Shown: positions 17,416-26,898, counted from the stretch's first letter. The stretch: 64,000 bases of DNA from Lentzea alba (GCF_011067745.1 NZ_JAAMPJ010000016.1:163029-227028); one strand, 5' to 3'. Program-made: numbers and translations. Notes: generated by a model not told the origin, from the letters alone.

Positions 17416-18120
17416 GTGTTGCACATGCGCTGGTCGAAGGGCTGGATCGCGGCTACTGGGGCGTTCTCGGTCGCCGCGGCCATCGGGGGTACCGCCTTCG
17501 CCCTTGCCGGTTCCGGTGCCCCTTCGTCGCAGTCGGGGCCGGCGGGCAAGGAGGTCTGCGCGGGAAAGCCGTTGAGCGCGGTGAAGTCCGGCGGGCCCGC
17601 CGGTGTGCTGTCGGACCAGTTCCCGGTCGGAACGGCAGTGCGGGTCACCAATCTCGCCAACGGACGCGCGATCACCGTTTCGGTGGTCGGGGTGTCGACC
17701 GGATGCGCATTGGTGAACACCGCCGCCTTTGACTCGCTCCGATCCGCCGATTCGGGGCAGACCGCAGAGGAAAGCGTTCTCCGGCGCGTACGCGTGGAGA
17801 TCGTGGGGAATGCGCCCGCGCCGACGCCCACACGGTCTTCGACCTCCCGGGTCCGGGCCTCCGGAGTGGTCGGTCAGGTCGTCTGCGACGGCGCGACGGT
17901 CGGGTTGTCTGCCGTCGGTGGCACACCTGGAGCGTTTTCGTCGCAGCTGCCGGTCGGAACGTCGGTCCGGGTGACCAATCTCGACAACGGACGGCAGACG
18001 ACCGTGCGAATCGTCGGGGTCGGATCGAGCTGTGTGATGTTGAACAGCGCGGCTTTCGACCTGGTCGGCGAGTCGGGGAAGAACGTCATCAAGCGCGCCC
18101 AAATCGAAAAGGTGGCCTGA
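17416..18120 (+). CDS. Exported protein with two RlpA-like double-psi barrel repeats
   Basis: 234 residues from GTG 17416, which follows AAGAAGGG. An N-terminal membrane/signal segment (WIAATGAFSVAAAIGGTAF) precedes two copies of one domain. The first has FPVGTAVRVTNLANGRAITV and the second LPVGTSVRVTNLDNGRQTTV, each beginning with a cysteine (KEVCAGK, GQVVCDG) and ending STGCALVNTAAF or GSSCVMLNSAAF. This is the core of RlpA/DPBB folds, but the usual catalytic DRGP-type turn is replaced by a Cys-containing loop, so enzymatic activity is doubtful. Each repeat could hold an internal disulfide. The start codon lies 43 bases after the NACHT gene stop, so co-transcription is possible. Confidence 0.7.
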   Translation: MLHMRWSKGWIAATGAFSVAAAIGGTAFALAGSGAPSSQSGPAGKEVCAGKPLSAVKSGGPAGVLSDQFPVGTAVRVTNLANGRAITVSVVGVSTGCALVNTAAFDSLRSADSGQTAEESVLRRVRVEIVGNAPAPTPTRSSTSRVRASGVVGQVVCDGATVGLSAVGGTPGAFSSQLPVGTSVRVTNLDNGRQTTVRIVGVGSSCVMLNSAAFDLVGESGKNVIKRAQIEKVA

Positions 18121-18140
18121 CCACGCCTGCGGTCGGGCCG

Positions 18141-20120
18141 CTACCAGTCCATCGGCTCGTCCGGCTCCTCCGGTTCCGGCCACTCGTCGGCGTCCGCGCT
18201 CGAGCCCCACGCCGCGCCGCCGGTGCTCGTCGTGTTCGGCTTCGGCTTCGGTTTGGGAGCCGGGGCCGCCTGCTCGGCAGCAGGGGCGGGGCCGCCGGCG
18301 GCCACCACTTCCAGGATCTGTTCGCCGTACTTCGTGAGCTTCGCCTGCCCCACGCCGCTCACGGCACCCAGGTCGGTGAGCGAGCCGGGGCGGGAAGCCG
18401 CGATGGCTTTCAGGGTGGCGTCGTGGAAGATCACGTAGGCCGGGACGCTCTGTTCGCGGGCCTGCTGGGCGCGCCACTCGCGCAGGGCTTCGAACAGCGG
18501 GCCGGCCTCGGCGGGGAGGTCGACCTTCGCCTTGGCGGCGCTCGGGGAGGCCACGCGGGTGGTGGAGCGGGCCGGGGTCGGGTCCTTGCGCATCAGGACG
18601 TCGCGTTTGCGGCTCAGGACCTCGGTGCTCGCCGGGGTGAGGACCAGGGTCGAGTACTCGCCTTCGACGGCGAGCAGGCCCTGAGCGAGGAGCTGACGGA
18701 CGACGCCGCGCCACTCGCTCTCGTTCAGGTCCTCGCCGAGGCCGAAGGTGCTGAGGCGGTCGTGGTCGAACTGGATGACCTTGGCGGTCTTGCGGCCCAG
18801 CAGGATGTCGATGGTCTGGCCGGCGCCGAACTTCTGACCGCGCTCGTTGCGCAGGCGCCAGACCGTGGAGAGGACCTTCTGCGCGGCGACCGTGCCGTCC
18901 CACGACTCCGGCGGCGTCAGGCAGGTGTCGCAGTTGTTGCAGGGGACGCCGGTCTGCCCGAAGTAGTCGAGGAGCATGGTGCGCCGGCACGTGATGGTCT
19001 CGCACAGGGCGAGCATCGCGTCGAGGTGGGCCTGCGAGCGGCGGCGGAACGCCAGGTCGCCTTCCGACGACTCGATCATCTTGCGCTGCTGCACCACGTC
19101 CTGCAGGCCGTACGCGAGCCAGGCGGTGGACGGGAGACCGTCGCGGCCCGCCCGGCCCGTCTCCTGGTAGTAGCCCTCGACCGACTTCGGCAGGTCGAGG
19201 TGGGCCACGAAGCGGACGTCCGGCTTGTCGATGCCCATGCCGAACGCGATGGTGGCGACCATGACCAGCCCATCCTCCCGCAGGAACCGGGCCTGGTTGC
19301 GCTGACGGACCGACGCGTCCAGCCCCGCGTGGTACGGGAGGGCCTGGATGCCGTTGGCCACCAGGAACTCCGCGATCTTCTCCACCGAGGCGCGGGACAG
19401 GCAGTAGACGATGCCGGCGTCGCCCTGGTGCTCGCCGCGCAGCAGGTCGAGGAGCTGCTTGCGGGGTTCCTTCTTCGCGACGATGCGGTACTGGATGTTC
19501 GGGCGGTCGAAGCTCGACACGAACTGGCGGCCCTCGCCCAGTTCGAGCCGCGTCAGGATCTCCTTGCGCGTGGCGTCCGTGGCGGTGGCCGTGAGCGCGA
19601 TGCGCGGCACCTTCGGCCAGCGCTCGTGCAGGTGCGCCAGCATGAGGTAGTCGGGGCGGAAGTCGTGGCCCCACTGGGAGACGCAGTGCGCCTCGTCGAT
19701 CGCGAACAGCGAGATCTCGCCCTGGTCGAGCAGGCGCAGGGTGGCCTCGGACGTCAGCCGCTCCGGCGCCAGGTAGAGCAGGTCGAGCTCGCCGTTGACG
19801 AACTCGGCCTCGACCATCCGGCGCTCGTCCCACGACAGCGAGGAGTTCAGGAAGCCCGCACGCACGCCCAACGCGCGCAGTGCGTCCACCTGGTCCTGCA
19901 TCAGCGCGATGAGCGGGGAGATCACCACGCCGGTGCCCTGCCGGACGAGGGCGGGCACCTGGTAGCACAGCGACTTGCCGCCACCGGTCGGCATCAGCAC
20001 GAGCGCGTCGCCACCCGCGATCACGTGCTCGACGATGTCGGCCTGGTCGCCGCGGAACTCGGGATACCCGAAGACGCGCCGCAGGACCTGCAGCGCGTCT
20101 CCGTAATCGGTTGAACCCAT
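18141..20120 (-). CDS. recQ: ATP-dependent DNA helicase RecQ
   Basis: 659 residues. The superfamily 2 helicase core shows FRGDQADIVEHVIAGGDALV, Walker A PTGGGKS, the DEAH box in FAIDEAHCVSQWGHDFRPDY and motif VI QETGRAGRDG. It is followed by the RecQ zinc-binding cysteines (ETITCRRTMLLDYFG, CNNCDTC), the winged helix and an HRDC domain (about 505-585, VPAYVIFHDATLKAIAASRP). A Pro/Lys-rich acidic tail ends DEPMDW. I take ATG 20120 (MGSTDYGD) as start; GTG 20144 is possible. It unwinds DNA 3' to 5' in recombination repair. It converges on the tandem-repeat protein gene. Confidence 0.95.
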   Translation of the reverse strand: MGSTDYGDALQVLRRVFGYPEFRGDQADIVEHVIAGGDALVLMPTGGGKSLCYQVPALVRQGTGVVISPLIALMQDQVDALRALGVRAGFLNSSLSWDERRMVEAEFVNGELDLLYLAPERLTSEATLRLLDQGEISLFAIDEAHCVSQWGHDFRPDYLMLAHLHERWPKVPRIALTATATDATRKEILTRLELGEGRQFVSSFDRPNIQYRIVAKKEPRKQLLDLLRGEHQGDAGIVYCLSRASVEKIAEFLVANGIQALPYHAGLDASVRQRNQARFLREDGLVMVATIAFGMGIDKPDVRFVAHLDLPKSVEGYYQETGRAGRDGLPSTAWLAYGLQDVVQQRKMIESSEGDLAFRRRSQAHLDAMLALCETITCRRTMLLDYFGQTGVPCNNCDTCLTPPESWDGTVAAQKVLSTVWRLRNERGQKFGAGQTIDILLGRKTAKVIQFDHDRLSTFGLGEDLNESEWRGVVRQLLAQGLLAVEGEYSTLVLTPASTEVLSRKRDVLMRKDPTPARSTTRVASPSAAKAKVDLPAEAGPLFEALREWRAQQAREQSVPAYVIFHDATLKAIAASRPGSLTDLGAVSGVGQAKLTKYGEQILEVVAAGGPAPAAEQAAPAPKPKPKPNTTSTGGAAWGSSADADEWPEPEEPDEPMDW

Positions 20121-20159
20121 GGCGCCGATGCTAGCGAGCAGCACCGACAGTCCGGGTCG

Positions 20160-22010
20160 CTAGCCCAACTCGCTCTTCGTACCTGCGGAAACGCTGTTGG
20201 CGATCAGTGGAACCGCGGAGGCCGACGGCACCGCGCCCCGCAACGGGATCCGCACCGACGTGTCCGCCAGGTCGACGGTCAGCCTCGGCAGCTGGCTCGG
20301 GCGCAGGGTCGCGCTCGTGTCGGTGCCGCCGATCAGCAGGCCGAGCCGGTGTCCCGCCGGGACCACCCAGTCCGTTGTGGACAGTCGGAACGTCATCCGG
20401 TACTTAGTTCCCGGCGTGATCGTGCGCGGAGCGGAGAGCGAGGCGTAGTTCGCCAAGTCCGCCCACCCACGCGCGATGATCTGCGCGTCGACGTTGCCCG
20501 TCGTTGCTTCCGTGTTGCGGTAACAGGCGTCATCACCCGTACGGCTTTCGCCCCAGCACGACTCCGTGGTCAAGGTCCGGATTCCTTCGCCGGTTCGCAC
20601 CACAGCCGGGCCGTAGTCGACGAGGTACGCCGTCAGATGGGCGGTCGGCGTCGACGACGACACCCCCACGGTGATCGACGACGTGCCGGCCACGCGCAGG
20701 TCAGAGGCCAGTGGCGCGGTCGAGTAGATCGCCCTGCCGGTGTTGGAACCGGAGAGCCAGTTCGATGGCGTGCCACTGCCGTTGTCGGTGAACGCCGCGG
20801 TGCCGGTGCCCGCTGCCGTGCCGAGGCCCGAAGAAGAAGGACGCAGCACGGTGCCGACGGTGCCCGGAGGAGGCCACGTCTGGTCGTCCGCCCACTGGTT
20901 CGGCGCACGCTCCGAGGACACCTGCGGTTCGTTCTCGATCCCGTTCGGCACGTTCAGCAGCCAGCGGTCGAACCACCGGTGCAGCGTCGCGACCCACTCA
21001 CCGCGCCGGAAGTCGAACGGGTCGACGTGCGCGGTCTGCGAGAACCAGAGCTTCTTCGGCACCGATGCGGGCAGCGCGTCCCAGAACTGGCCGTACTGCA
21101 GCGTCTTCACGTTCAGGTCGTTCAGCCCGTGAATCGCGAACACCGACGCCTTCACTCGCGAGGCGTTGCGCACGAAGTCCCGTGCCTGCCACATCGCCGT
21201 GTAGTCACCGTTGGACGGAGCACCGTTGGTCATCTGTGTGCGCACGGCACCACACCGCGAACGCGCGTTGGAGTTCTCGAAGTTCGAACCCAGGCTGGTC
21301 GGCGTGGCGTAGCCGTTGAAGGACACGCCGTCCGAGCGGAACCAGTCGTACCAGGAACTGATGGCCGCGATCGGCACGATGGTCTTCAGCCCGTCGATCC
21401 CGGTCGACGCCACGCCGTTCGCGATCGAGCCGTCCCACGACTTGCCGATCATGCCGACGGCGCCGGTCGACCACGAGGCGGTCTTCGTCGCGGTGCCGGT
21501 CAGGGTGGTGTAGCCGGTACGCCGGCCGTTCAGCCAGTCGATCACGGCGGTGCCGGAGGTGATCTCCGACTGCCCGCCGACGTCGACGCAGCCGCGCGAC
21601 CGGTTCGTGCCCATGAAGTCGACCAGCACGACGGCGTAGCCGCGCGGCACGAAGTAGTTGTCGTAGAAGAGCGGGAACTTCACCGGCACACCGGCGGAGT
21701 CGTAGGTCTTGACCTCGCTCTCGTTCCCGCGGCCCGCACTCTGGTAGTAGGGGCTGGCGTCCATGATCACGGGCACGCGCCCGGTCGTGGACGGCCTGAT
21801 GATGTCGGCGGTCACCCGGTCTCGGGTGCCGTCGCCGTCGAGGTCGAGACCCGAGTCGACGTAGACGGTCTCGCGGACCGCGTCGGCCATCGAGTGGATC
21901 GGTGCGGACACGCCGTCGGACAGGGTGAACGCCGGTGTCGCCGCTGTGGCAGGGATTGGCGTCAGGGTCAGGGCCCCTGCTAACGCCACTACAACACGAA
22001 CACGCTTCAT
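20160..22010 (-). CDS. Secreted Xaa-Pro dipeptidyl-peptidase (S15 family)
   Basis: 616 residues with a signal peptide (to about ATA at 23). The alpha/beta-hydrolase domain carries the S15 nucleophile motif GMIGKSWDGSIANG, the acid in AIHGLNDLNVKT and the histidine in SQTAHVDPFD. A CocE/NonD-type beta-sandwich C-terminal domain follows (from about 400). The family removes N-terminal X-Pro dipeptides or acts on related esters and amides. Length and layout match actinobacterial extracellular X-prolyl dipeptidyl aminopeptidases. It is divergent from the maleylacetate reductase-like gene. Confidence 0.92.
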   Translation of the reverse strand: MKRVRVVVALAGALTLTPIPATAATPAFTLSDGVSAPIHSMADAVRETVYVDSGLDLDGDGTRDRVTADIIRPSTTGRVPVIMDASPYYQSAGRGNESEVKTYDSAGVPVKFPLFYDNYFVPRGYAVVLVDFMGTNRSRGCVDVGGQSEITSGTAVIDWLNGRRTGYTTLTGTATKTASWSTGAVGMIGKSWDGSIANGVASTGIDGLKTIVPIAAISSWYDWFRSDGVSFNGYATPTSLGSNFENSNARSRCGAVRTQMTNGAPSNGDYTAMWQARDFVRNASRVKASVFAIHGLNDLNVKTLQYGQFWDALPASVPKKLWFSQTAHVDPFDFRRGEWVATLHRWFDRWLLNVPNGIENEPQVSSERAPNQWADDQTWPPPGTVGTVLRPSSSGLGTAAGTGTAAFTDNGSGTPSNWLSGSNTGRAIYSTAPLASDLRVAGTSSITVGVSSSTPTAHLTAYLVDYGPAVVRTGEGIRTLTTESCWGESRTGDDACYRNTEATTGNVDAQIIARGWADLANYASLSAPRTITPGTKYRMTFRLSTTDWVVPAGHRLGLLIGGTDTSATLRPSQLPRLTVDLADTSVRIPLRGAVPSASAVPLIANSVSAGTKSELG

Positions 22011-22111
22011 AAAGTTTCACGCTATGGAGTGACGAGATCACCCGTCAGAGCCGAAAGGCTTGATCCTCCGCGGTTGCGCCCACTACGCCCGGTGGCGAAT
22101 ATTCGACCTCC

Positions 22112-23050
22112 GTGAGCTTCACCTTCGAACCCGCGCGCACTCGCGTCGTCTTCGGCCGGGGCACCGCCGCCACCGTGCGCGCCGAGGCCGAGCGACTGGG
22201 CGCGACCCAGGTCCTGCTGATCGCCCGGCACGGCGGGGACAAGGTGGCCGCCGAACTCGGGCCGCTGTTCACGGCTCGGTTCACCGGCGCGGCGATGCAC
22301 ACGCCGGTCGAGGTCACGGAGCGCGCGCTCGCGTTGTTACGCGAACACGGCGCGGACTGCGTGGTGTCGGTCGGCGGCGGGTCGAGCACAGGACTGTCGA
22401 AGGCGCTCTCGGTGCGCGCCGGCGTGCCTCAGATCATCATTCCGACGACCTACGCGGGGTCCGAGGTCACACCGGTGCTCGGAGAGACGGCGTCGGGGCT
22501 GAAGAAGACACGACGGGACGCGTCGATCCAGCCGGACACGGTGATCTACGACGTCGACCTGACCCTGGATCTGCCGCTCGACGTGACGGTGACGAGCGCG
22601 CTGAACGCACTCGCGCACGCCGTCACGGCCCGAGGCAATGAGAACCCGCTGATCGACGCCATCGCGACGAGAGCGATCGACGGCATTTTGCACGCGTTGA
22701 GCGGAAACCCCTCCACCGTGGACGCGCGAACCCAGCTGTTGTCCTCGGCGTGGCTCGCGGGCACGTGTCTCGCGTCCGTCCCGATGGGACTTCACCACAA
22801 GCTCGCGCACGTTTTGGGCGGTACGTTCGGATTGCCGCATGCCGCCACGCACACGGCGCTTCTCTCCCACACGGCACCTGCTGACCTCGCCAAACAGATC
22901 CACGACACGGCAGAACGGTTCGGCGCGGCGACCTCGTTGCGCGAACTGGGGATGGCGGAGTCCGATTTGTCCCGTGCTGCGGAGATCGCCGATCATCCGG
23001 ACGCGTTGCGGGTGCTGACGAACGCGTGGCGGGACGCATCATCGGACTGA
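22112..23050 (+). CDS. Maleylacetate reductase-like iron-containing alcohol dehydrogenase
   Basis: 312 residues, shorter than the usual 350 or so. Family landmarks are present: SVGGGSSTGLSKALSV for NAD binding, IPTTYAGSEVTPVLGE, the metal-ligand histidines in LNALAHAVTA, LHHKLAHVLGGTFGLPHA and ATHTALL. The reaction would be reduction of maleylacetate to 3-oxoadipate in hydroxyquinol or resorcinol breakdown. No hydroxyquinol dioxygenase gene lies nearby, so the role is uncertain. The C-terminal helical domain is compact, which explains the length. Codon 76 (22337-22339) is TTA, so translation may depend on the rare leucyl-tRNA of the bldA type. Confidence 0.85.
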   Translation: MSFTFEPARTRVVFGRGTAATVRAEAERLGATQVLLIARHGGDKVAAELGPLFTARFTGAAMHTPVEVTERALALLREHGADCVVSVGGGSSTGLSKALSVRAGVPQIIIPTTYAGSEVTPVLGETASGLKKTRRDASIQPDTVIYDVDLTLDLPLDVTVTSALNALAHAVTARGNENPLIDAIATRAIDGILHALSGNPSTVDARTQLLSSAWLAGTCLASVPMGLHHKLAHVLGGTFGLPHAATHTALLSHTAPADLAKQIHDTAERFGAATSLRELGMAESDLSRAAEIADHPDALRVLTNAWRDASSD

Positions 23051-23065
23051 CCGGTTGTCATTCTT

Positions 23066-23086
23066 AAGGCTGATGTTCACAGCCTT
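23066..23086 (+). terminator. Short hairpin after the maleylacetate reductase-like gene
   Basis: AAGGCTG at 23066-23072 and CAGCCTT at 23080-23086 form a 7-bp stem with a 7-base loop, 16 bases after the stop codon. No T-run follows, so it is at best a weak intrinsic terminator. Confidence 0.4.
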
Positions 23087-23142
23087 GAACTAAGACGATC
23101 CTCCGATGCCACCACCTGAAGGCTTCCTGAAGAATCATCGGC

Positions 23143-24438
23143 ATGCTCAGCCCGTTGGATCTGTCCCTGATAAACGGACCGATCCCGAAGGCCGCCACCG
23201 TCGCTGCCGCGCTCGCTCTGACATACCTCGTGATTCGGAAGAACCGGACCTGGTGGGTTCGCGTGCTGCCGATCGCCGTGCTCGCGTGCGCGCTCTTCGT
23301 GACCGGGCTGACGCTCGTCGTCAACAACCTGTGGAAACCATGGCCCGAACCCATGCCGGTCATCCTGATGGTGTGGCTGGGCCTGGCACTGGTGGCGTTC
23401 ACTCTCGCCGTTGCACGACTACGTCCGTCGCGATGGTACGGACGTGTGTTGAGCGTGATCGCCGCGATCGTGGTCGTCACAAGCGCAATAACGGCCACCA
23501 ACGCGTATTTCGGGCAGTACCCGACAACGCGCGCGGTGATGCAGCTGTTCCACAACCCGAGCGTGAACCTCCCGGACAAGGAGGACACGCCCTCGGACGT
23601 GCTCGAGGTACCGCCCGGCAAGACCCTCGCCGACGTCTGGAAGACCACCGGACTGCCCGACAAGGGCACGTTGTCCGAGATCGAGATCCCCGGCACGTTC
23701 CGGGCCCGCCCGGCGTGGATCTATCTGCCGCCCGCGTACACCGCGAAACCCCGGCCGCGGCTGCCGGTGATCGTCCTGCTCTCCGGTCAGCCCGGCACGC
23801 CGCGCGACTGGTACGACGCGGGCGGGATCATCGAGAACATGGACGCGTTCGCGCGCGCCCACAACGGCCTGGCGCCGATCGTCGTGATGGCCGACCAGCT
23901 CGGTTCGACCACCGCGAACACGCTCTGTCTCGACTCGAAGCTGGGCCAGGTGGAGAGCTACCTGGCCCGCGACGTGCCCAAGTGGATCAAAGAACGCCTC
24001 ACGGTCGACGAACGCCGTGAAGCTTGGACGATCGCGGGCTTCTCACACGGCGGCACGTGCGCTCTTCAGCTCGCAGTGCGCGCGCCTGACGTGTACGGAA
24101 ACTTCATCAACCTGTCCGGCCAGCGGGAGCCCACGCTCGGCACGCGCGCCGAGACGGTCAAGGCCGCGTTCGGCGGCGACGAAGCGGCGTTCATCCGCGT
24201 AAATCCCATGGACATCCTTGCCAGGCAACGGTTCCCGCAGATCGCGGGCGTGATCGTGGCCGGCCAGGGCGACGATCTTTACCGCCCGGCCGAGGTCGAA
24301 GTGTTCGAGGCCTGTCGCAAGGCCGGAATGGACGTCCAGTGGAAGGAACTGCCGGGAGGACACGACTGGAACGTGTGGCGGCCGGGCTTCTACAGCTCGC
24401 TGCCGTGGCTCGCGCAGCGGACAGGGCTGGTCAGATGA
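23143..24438 (+). CDS. Membrane-anchored alpha/beta-hydrolase (esterase D-like), paired with an aminoacyl-lipid synthase
   Basis: 431 residues. Four hydrophobic segments occupy about 15-125, then an extracytoplasmic esterase domain. The nucleophile is the serine in AGFSHGGTCALQL, the oxyanion region is IVLLSGQPGTPRDWYD and the likely histidine lies in LPGGHDWNVW. The stop overlaps the start of the MprF-like gene (ATGA), so the two are co-translated. In actinobacteria and enterococci, hydrolases next to aminoacyl-phosphatidylglycerol synthases remove the amino acid again. That role is the obvious inference here but is not shown by the sequence alone. Confidence 0.8.
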   Translation: MLSPLDLSLINGPIPKAATVAAALALTYLVIRKNRTWWVRVLPIAVLACALFVTGLTLVVNNLWKPWPEPMPVILMVWLGLALVAFTLAVARLRPSRWYGRVLSVIAAIVVVTSAITATNAYFGQYPTTRAVMQLFHNPSVNLPDKEDTPSDVLEVPPGKTLADVWKTTGLPDKGTLSEIEIPGTFRARPAWIYLPPAYTAKPRPRLPVIVLLSGQPGTPRDWYDAGGIIENMDAFARAHNGLAPIVVMADQLGSTTANTLCLDSKLGQVESYLARDVPKWIKERLTVDERREAWTIAGFSHGGTCALQLAVRAPDVYGNFINLSGQREPTLGTRAETVKAAFGGDEAAFIRVNPMDILARQRFPQIAGVIVAGQGDDLYRPAEVEVFEACRKAGMDVQWKELPGGHDWNVWRPGFYSSLPWLAQRTGLVR

Positions 24439-26885
24439 TCGCCCGGCTGTTCCGCACCGCGCCGCTGACCTGCACGTTCCTCGTCGTCTTCTGGACCGCG
24501 GGGGCACTGACCGGTGCCATCGCCGACGCGAGCGGCGACCTGCTCGCGGTCACGGGGTTCGGCACCGGGAGTCCGGTGTGGACCGTGTTCACCTCCGCCC
24601 TCTGGTCGATGGACCTGCTGGGCTACGTCGGAACCACCGTGCTGCTGCTCGCGTTCGGCCCGCTGGCCGAGCGCTCGTTCGGCGCGCTGCGCACGGCGGC
24701 GATCTTCCTGTCCTCGCACGTGATCGGCTCGTTCCTGGGGCTCGGGCTGGTGCTGGTCGGCCGGAACGTGCACTGGGGCTGGCTCGAGTCGCTGGTGGGC
24801 GAGGTCGCGGCGGGGCCGTCGATCGGCGGGGTGGGGCTGGCGCTCGCGCTCACGTTCCGGCTGCCGCCGTTGTGGAGGCGCCGGGTCCGGCTGTTGATGA
24901 TCTTGTCGGTGCTGGTCTTTACGCTGTACTCGGGTTGGTTGGAAGACCTGCTCCGACTGTCCGGTGGCGTGGCCGGGTTGCTGATCGGGGCGTTGTTCCT
25001 GAAGAGCCGGGGCGAGCGGACGAACCGCTCGCTGCAGGAGACGCGGGTGCTGGTGGCGCTGCTGCTCGCGGCTTCGGCGCTCGGGCCAGTGGTGTCGATG
25101 ATGTCGCCGTATCCGAACGGCCCGCTGTGGTGGTTCGCGGACGTCGTGGCGGTCGCACAGCCGTCGTCGGAAGACGTCGACGCGATGTGCGCCTCGGACG
25201 CGGTCGAGCTGTGCCGGACGATGGTGGTTCAGCTGTCGTACGGGCGGTTCCCCGCGCTCGTGATGTCGTTGCTGCCGGCGTTGCTGCTGCTCGTGCTGGC
25301 GGAAGGGCTGCGGCGCGGCCGGCGGTTCGCGTGGCGGTCGGCGCTGGTGTTCAACGTGGCGTTCGCGGCGTTCATCGGTTCGTACGTCGTGTACGTCGCG
25401 CGTTTTCCGGACGCCAGCCTGCTGGAGCTCGTGGTCTCGTTCGGCGTGCCGATGCTGGCGCCGCTCGCGATCACCGTGGTGCTGTTGGTGACGCGCAAGC
25501 ACTTCGCTGTGCGGCTGCCTCGGCATGCCGTCAGGAAGTTCTGGCGGTTCACGGCGGGCAGCATCGGGTTGCTGTCGGCGCTGTACGTCTTCGGCGGGTA
25601 CCTGGTGCGCGACCAGTTCAGGCCGGAGCCGGGTTTCACCGAACTGCTCGCGGACCTGCCGACGAGGTTCCTGCCGCCGGGTTACCTCGACCTGGTGCCG
25701 CTGCAGTTCTCCGCCGAGGGGTTCATCGGCACGCTGCTGTTCGAGTACACGGGCGTGGTGTTCTGGCTGATCGTGCTGGCGGGCCTGCTGATGGCGTCGT
25801 GGCGCGCGTGGCCGTCTTCGTGCGAGAAGGAGGCGGCGCACGCCCGCGAGCTGATGCTGCGCTACGGCGGTTCGTCGCTGTCGTACATGACGACGTGGCG
25901 TGGCAACCAGTACTGGTTCACGCCCGACGGTGAGACGGCCATCGCGTACCGGGTGGTGGCGACGATCGCGCTCACCGTCGGCGACCCGATCGGTCCGGCG
26001 CCGGTGGACGCCGTGCGCGGGTTCGCCGAGTTCTGCGCGCGCAACGGCTGGACGCCGTGCCTGTACAGCGTGGGCGGGCAGACGCGGGAGGCGGTCGAGA
26101 GCCTCGGGTGGTCCGCGGTGCAGGTCGCCGAGGACACCGTGATCGAGCTGGACACGCTGAGCTTCACCGGCAAGAAGTGGCAGGACGTGCGCACGGCCCT
26201 GAACAAGGCCGGGAAGGAGGGCATCACCGCCGAGTGGTGCACGTACGCCAACGCTCCGTACGCGATCACCGACCAGATCCGGTCGATCTCGTCGGAGTGG
26301 GTGGCGGACAAGGGCCTGCCCGAGATGGGGTTCACGCTCGGCGGCCTGGAGGAGCTGGCGGGCGACGGTGTCCGCTGTCTGCTCGCCGTGGACGCCGACC
26401 GCACGGTGCACGGCATCACGAGCTGGCTGCCGGTGTACGCCGACGGTGAGGTCGTCGGGTACACCCTCGACTTCATGCGCCGCCGCACGCACGGCTTCCG
26501 CGGCTCCATGGAGTTCCTGATCGCCTCGGCGGCGCAGCAGCTCCAGGCCGAGGGGGCGCGGTTCCTGAGCCTGTCGGGAGCGCCGCTGGCCCGATTGGAC
26601 CGAGGCGAACGTCCTCGGGCGCTGCAGCGCGTCCTGGACCTCACCGGGCAGGTGCTGGAGCCGGTCTACGGGTTCCGGTCGCTGTTCGCGTTCAAGGCGA
26701 AGTTCCAGCCGACGTACCGGCCGATGTTCATGGCCTACCCGGACTCCGCGGCGCTGCCCCGCATCGCGAACGCCGTCAGCCGGGCCTACCTGCCGCACCT
26801 CAACGCGCGCCAGGGGCTGCGACTGGCGACCAAGATGATCATTCGTACTCGTGAGCGGGCCACCACGCACGGTCGAACCCGCTAG
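24435..26885 (+). CDS. MprF/LysX-type aminoacyl-phosphatidylglycerol synthase with rhomboid-like N terminus
   Basis: 816 residues from ATG 24435, inside the esterase stop. The N-terminal part (about 1-200) has six or so membrane helices resembling a rhomboid fold (ERSFGALRTAAIFLSSHVIG, GPSIGGVGLAL). More membrane segments follow to about 470. The C-terminal DUF2156/GNAT-like domain (about 475-800) contains LRYGGSSLSYMTTWRGNQYW, GDPIGPAPVDAVRGF and AKFQPTYRPMFMAYPD, all hallmarks of MprF catalytic domains. It should move lysine or alanine from tRNA to membrane lipid and lower the negative surface charge, which protects against cationic peptides. No lysyl-tRNA synthetase domain is fused. Confidence 0.87.
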   Translation: MIARLFRTAPLTCTFLVVFWTAGALTGAIADASGDLLAVTGFGTGSPVWTVFTSALWSMDLLGYVGTTVLLLAFGPLAERSFGALRTAAIFLSSHVIGSFLGLGLVLVGRNVHWGWLESLVGEVAAGPSIGGVGLALALTFRLPPLWRRRVRLLMILSVLVFTLYSGWLEDLLRLSGGVAGLLIGALFLKSRGERTNRSLQETRVLVALLLAASALGPVVSMMSPYPNGPLWWFADVVAVAQPSSEDVDAMCASDAVELCRTMVVQLSYGRFPALVMSLLPALLLLVLAEGLRRGRRFAWRSALVFNVAFAAFIGSYVVYVARFPDASLLELVVSFGVPMLAPLAITVVLLVTRKHFAVRLPRHAVRKFWRFTAGSIGLLSALYVFGGYLVRDQFRPEPGFTELLADLPTRFLPPGYLDLVPLQFSAEGFIGTLLFEYTGVVFWLIVLAGLLMASWRAWPSSCEKEAAHARELMLRYGGSSLSYMTTWRGNQYWFTPDGETAIAYRVVATIALTVGDPIGPAPVDAVRGFAEFCARNGWTPCLYSVGGQTREAVESLGWSAVQVAEDTVIELDTLSFTGKKWQDVRTALNKAGKEGITAEWCTYANAPYAITDQIRSISSEWVADKGLPEMGFTLGGLEELAGDGVRCLLAVDADRTVHGITSWLPVYADGEVVGYTLDFMRRRTHGFRGSMEFLIASAAQQLQAEGARFLSLSGAPLARLDRGERPRALQRVLDLTGQVLEPVYGFRSLFAFKAKFQPTYRPMFMAYPDSAALPRIANAVSRAYLPHLNARQGLRLATKMIIRTRERATTHGRTR

Positions 26886-26898
26886 GCCGAAAGGGTGG

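Noticed and set aside
17272..19968. 898-codon minus-strand open frame across the NACHT end, the RlpA-like gene and part of recQ
   Set aside because: Its protein is low-complexity Arg/Pro/Gly, while recQ in another frame of the same strand has every helicase motif.
22112..23050. Aromatic degradation cluster around the maleylacetate reductase-like gene
   Set aside because: Neighbours are an S15 peptidase and a lipid-modifying pair; no ring-cleavage dioxygenase or hydroxylase gene is seen.
24390..26870. 826-codon antisense open frame over the MprF-like gene
   Set aside because: Almost entirely Arg/Gln/His; no ribosome site and no family resemblance.
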